Below, piece after piece: positions 6,217-7,105 of a stretch of DNA of 7,105 nt; the first letter of the stretch is position 1; each line of letters opens with the position of its first letter. Under the pieces are notes generated by a model. It made no database searches. It was not told the origin of the DNA and worked only from the letters and a program-made list of their open reading frames with translations. Source of the stretch: Gammaproteobacteria bacterium (lineage in GTDB: Bacteria > Pseudomonadota > Gammaproteobacteria > Steroidobacterales > Steroidobacteraceae). The position numbers and the translations under genes are program-made. The DNA lies in contig VBNY01000017.1 in NCBI GenBank assembly GCA_005877705.1, positions 1-7,105 on the forward strand. Reading direction: 5' to 3'.

Positions 6217-6246
6217 AAAAAAAGGCCGAGCGAAGCGCTCGGCCTT
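6217..6246 (-). terminator. Strong intrinsic terminator facing the minus strand
   Basis: GGCCGAGCG 6224-6232 and CGCTCGGCC 6236-6244 form a perfect 9-bp GC-rich stem with an AAG loop, extendable to 11 bp by AA/TT. Seven As at 6217-6223 become a seven-T run right after the stem when read on the minus strand, the classic rho-independent form. Read on the plus strand the stem is followed only by TTC, so plus-strand termination should be weak. Both flanking genes are on the plus strand, which makes the orientation unexpected. Confidence 0.7.
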
Positions 6247-6325
6247 CAACAGAGTCTCAAGACCCCCGTATCCGCGGCGATTCTGCGCAGCCCATGCGGG
6301 AAAATGCAACCCCCACTCGTTGGTC

Positions 6326-6331
6326 TAGAAT
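6326..6331 (+). promoter_or_regulatory. Candidate -10 box TAGAAT of ubiE
   Basis: TAGAAT matches the -10 consensus at five of six positions and would start transcription about 22 bases before the ubiE ATG. The -35 region (around 6303-6310) is poor. It lies downstream of all the hairpins, so ubiE could be transcribed independently of DUF971. Confidence 0.35.
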
Positions 6332-6360
6332 GGGCGCGGTAACCGGGGGCCACAGAACAG

Positions 6361-7105
6361 ATGACCGACGAGCGCTCCACAGACTTCGGTTTTCAGCGCG
6401 TACCGTGGGGTGACAAAGCCCGCCGCGTGCGGGGCGTGTTCGATTCGGTCGCCGGCAGCTACGACCTGATGAACGACCTCATGTCGGCCGGGGTCCATCG
6501 GCTGTGGAAGCGATTCACGCTCGCGCTCACCAATCTCCGACCGGGGCAGCGCGCCCTCGACGTCGCGGGCGGCACCGGCGACCTGGCAGCCGGATTGGCA
6601 CGCCAGGTGGGTGAGCGCGGCCTCGTGGTGCTCACGGATATCAATGCCGCCATGCTTCAGCGTGGCCGCGACCGACTGATCGACGAGGGCATCATCGACA
6701 ACATCCGCTATGTGCAATCGGACGCCGAGCGGCTGCCGTTCCCCGACGCCACCTTCGACTGCATTACGATCGGCTTCGGCCTGCGTAACGTGACCGACAA
6801 ATCCGCGGCGCTGTCCTCGATGAGGCGCGCGCTGAAGCCCGGCGGGCAGCTGCTGGTGCTGGAGTTCTCAAGCCCGGTCGTCCCGGGGCTCAAGTCGCTC
6901 TATGACGCCTACTCGTTCCGCGTCCTGCCGCTGCTCGGCAAGCTCGTGGCAGGCGACGCGGAGAGCTACCGCTACTTGGCCGAATCGATCCGCCGGCATC
7001 CGAACCAGGAGACGCTGCTGGAGATGATGCGCACGGCGGGGCTCGAAGGATGTCGTTATCACAATCTGTCCGGCGGTATCGTCGCCCTGCACCGCGGCTA
7101 CAAGT
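6361..7105 (+). CDS. ubiE: Ubiquinone/menaquinone biosynthesis C-methyltransferase UbiE (3' end outside window)
   Basis: The 248 visible codons begin MTDERSTDFGFQRVPWGDKA and run to HRGYK at the window edge, where family members normally end one or a few residues later, so it is nearly complete. UbiE is a soluble S-adenosylmethionine-dependent enzyme that adds the ring C-methyl group in ubiquinone (and, where present, menaquinone) synthesis. Seen directly: the N-terminal family signature YDLMNDLMSAGVHRLW at residues 34-49, SAM motif I DVAGGTGD at 67-74, an acidic residue after strand 2 (TDIN, Asp93) for the SAM ribose, GFGLRNV near 138-144, and the second family signature RALKPGGQLLVLEFS at 156-170. 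No residue appears to be missing. Upstream are a weak G-rich stretch (6345-6349) rather than a clear Shine-Dalgarno, and a candidate -10 at 6326. In related bacteria ubiJ and ubiB follow; they would lie beyond the window. Confidence 0.96.
   Translation, partial: MTDERSTDFGFQRVPWGDKARRVRGVFDSVAGSYDLMNDLMSAGVHRLWKRFTLALTNLRPGQRALDVAGGTGDLAAGLARQVGERGLVVLTDINAAMLQRGRDRLIDEGIIDNIRYVQSDAERLPFPDATFDCITIGFGLRNVTDKSAALSSMRRALKPGGQLLVLEFSSPVVPGLKSLYDAYSFRVLPLLGKLVAGDAESYRYLAESIRRHPNQETLLEMMRTAGLEGCRYHNLSGGIVALHRGYK

Larger units (their letters stand above)
5964..6360. other. 397-bp palindrome-rich spacer without a supported protein gene
   Basis: No frame here has a believable protein. Open frames exist on both strands, but they are low-complexity, Arg/Ala/Pro-rich and run through hairpins. 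The stretch instead holds short direct repeats (6044-6076), a repeated CTTTTGCTCGC-type unit in both orientations (6082-6153), a long hairpin (6157-6182), a minus-strand terminator (6217-6246) and the presumed ubiE promoter near 6326. The density of inverted repeats is far above that of the other gaps in the window. Confidence 0.65.

Noticed and set aside
5836..6342. A 168-codon plus-strand open frame running from within DUF971 through the spacer
   Set aside because: It overlaps DUF971 out of frame and passes through all the hairpins and the terminator, with no start signal or recognisable domain.
6325..6717. A 130-codon minus-strand open frame over the start of ubiE
   Set aside because: It is antisense to the clearly conserved UbiE N-terminus and has no motifs. 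The minus-strand terminator nearby keeps an antisense RNA possible, but not a protein.

Overview
The window is GC-rich and tightly packed, and the genes point to a respiratory proteobacterium, most likely a gammaproteobacterium. The main reason is the right end: a DUF971 gene followed in the same direction by ubiE. These two are near neighbours in Pseudomonas and related genera, and ubiE makes ubiquinone. A Xanthomonadales, Nevskiales or Steroidobacter-like host is my guess from the overall feel of the proteins, but the sequence alone does not prove it.

Layout. (1) Positions 2-505 (+) hold the C-terminal part of a probable outer-membrane beta-barrel protein. It converges on the next block with only 25 bp between stop codons. 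(2) Positions 5344 to 531 (-) hold a three-gene operon. In transcription order these are a flavin/iron-sulfur oxidoreductase with a C-terminal 2[4Fe-4S] ferredoxin module (here called korC-like), korA and korB. The gaps are 50 and 45 bp. KorA and KorB together make a CoA-dependent 2-oxoacid:acceptor oxidoreductase, most likely for 2-oxoglutarate. The third protein looks like the device that moves electrons between ferredoxin-type clusters, FAD and NAD(P). (3) Positions 5345-5597 are a divergent promoter region with a small inverted repeat. (4) Positions 5598-5963 (+) encode a DUF971 protein with a -10-like box almost touching its start codon. (5) Positions 5964-6360 contain no protein gene that I can support, but are dense in palindromes: a hairpin wrapped around the DUF971 stop codon, short direct repeats, a REPIN-like inverted pair, another long hairpin, and a strong terminator facing the minus strand. 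(6) Positions 6361-7105 (+) encode UbiE, cut off by the window end probably one or a few codons before its stop.

How the genes work together. The Kor operon can convert 2-oxoglutarate plus CoA to succinyl-CoA while passing low-potential electrons to an internal ferredoxin domain and on to NAD(P)+. It could also run in reverse to supply reductant or fix CO2. A flavin-containing 2-oxoglutarate:NADP+ oxidoreductase of this general kind is known from denitrifying Azoarcus, so the system is not wholly new, though it is uncommon. UbiE supplies the respiratory quinone. I see no insertion sequence, CRISPR array, tRNA, rRNA or phage gene, and no clearly novel multi-gene system. The least explained part is the palindrome-rich spacer before ubiE.
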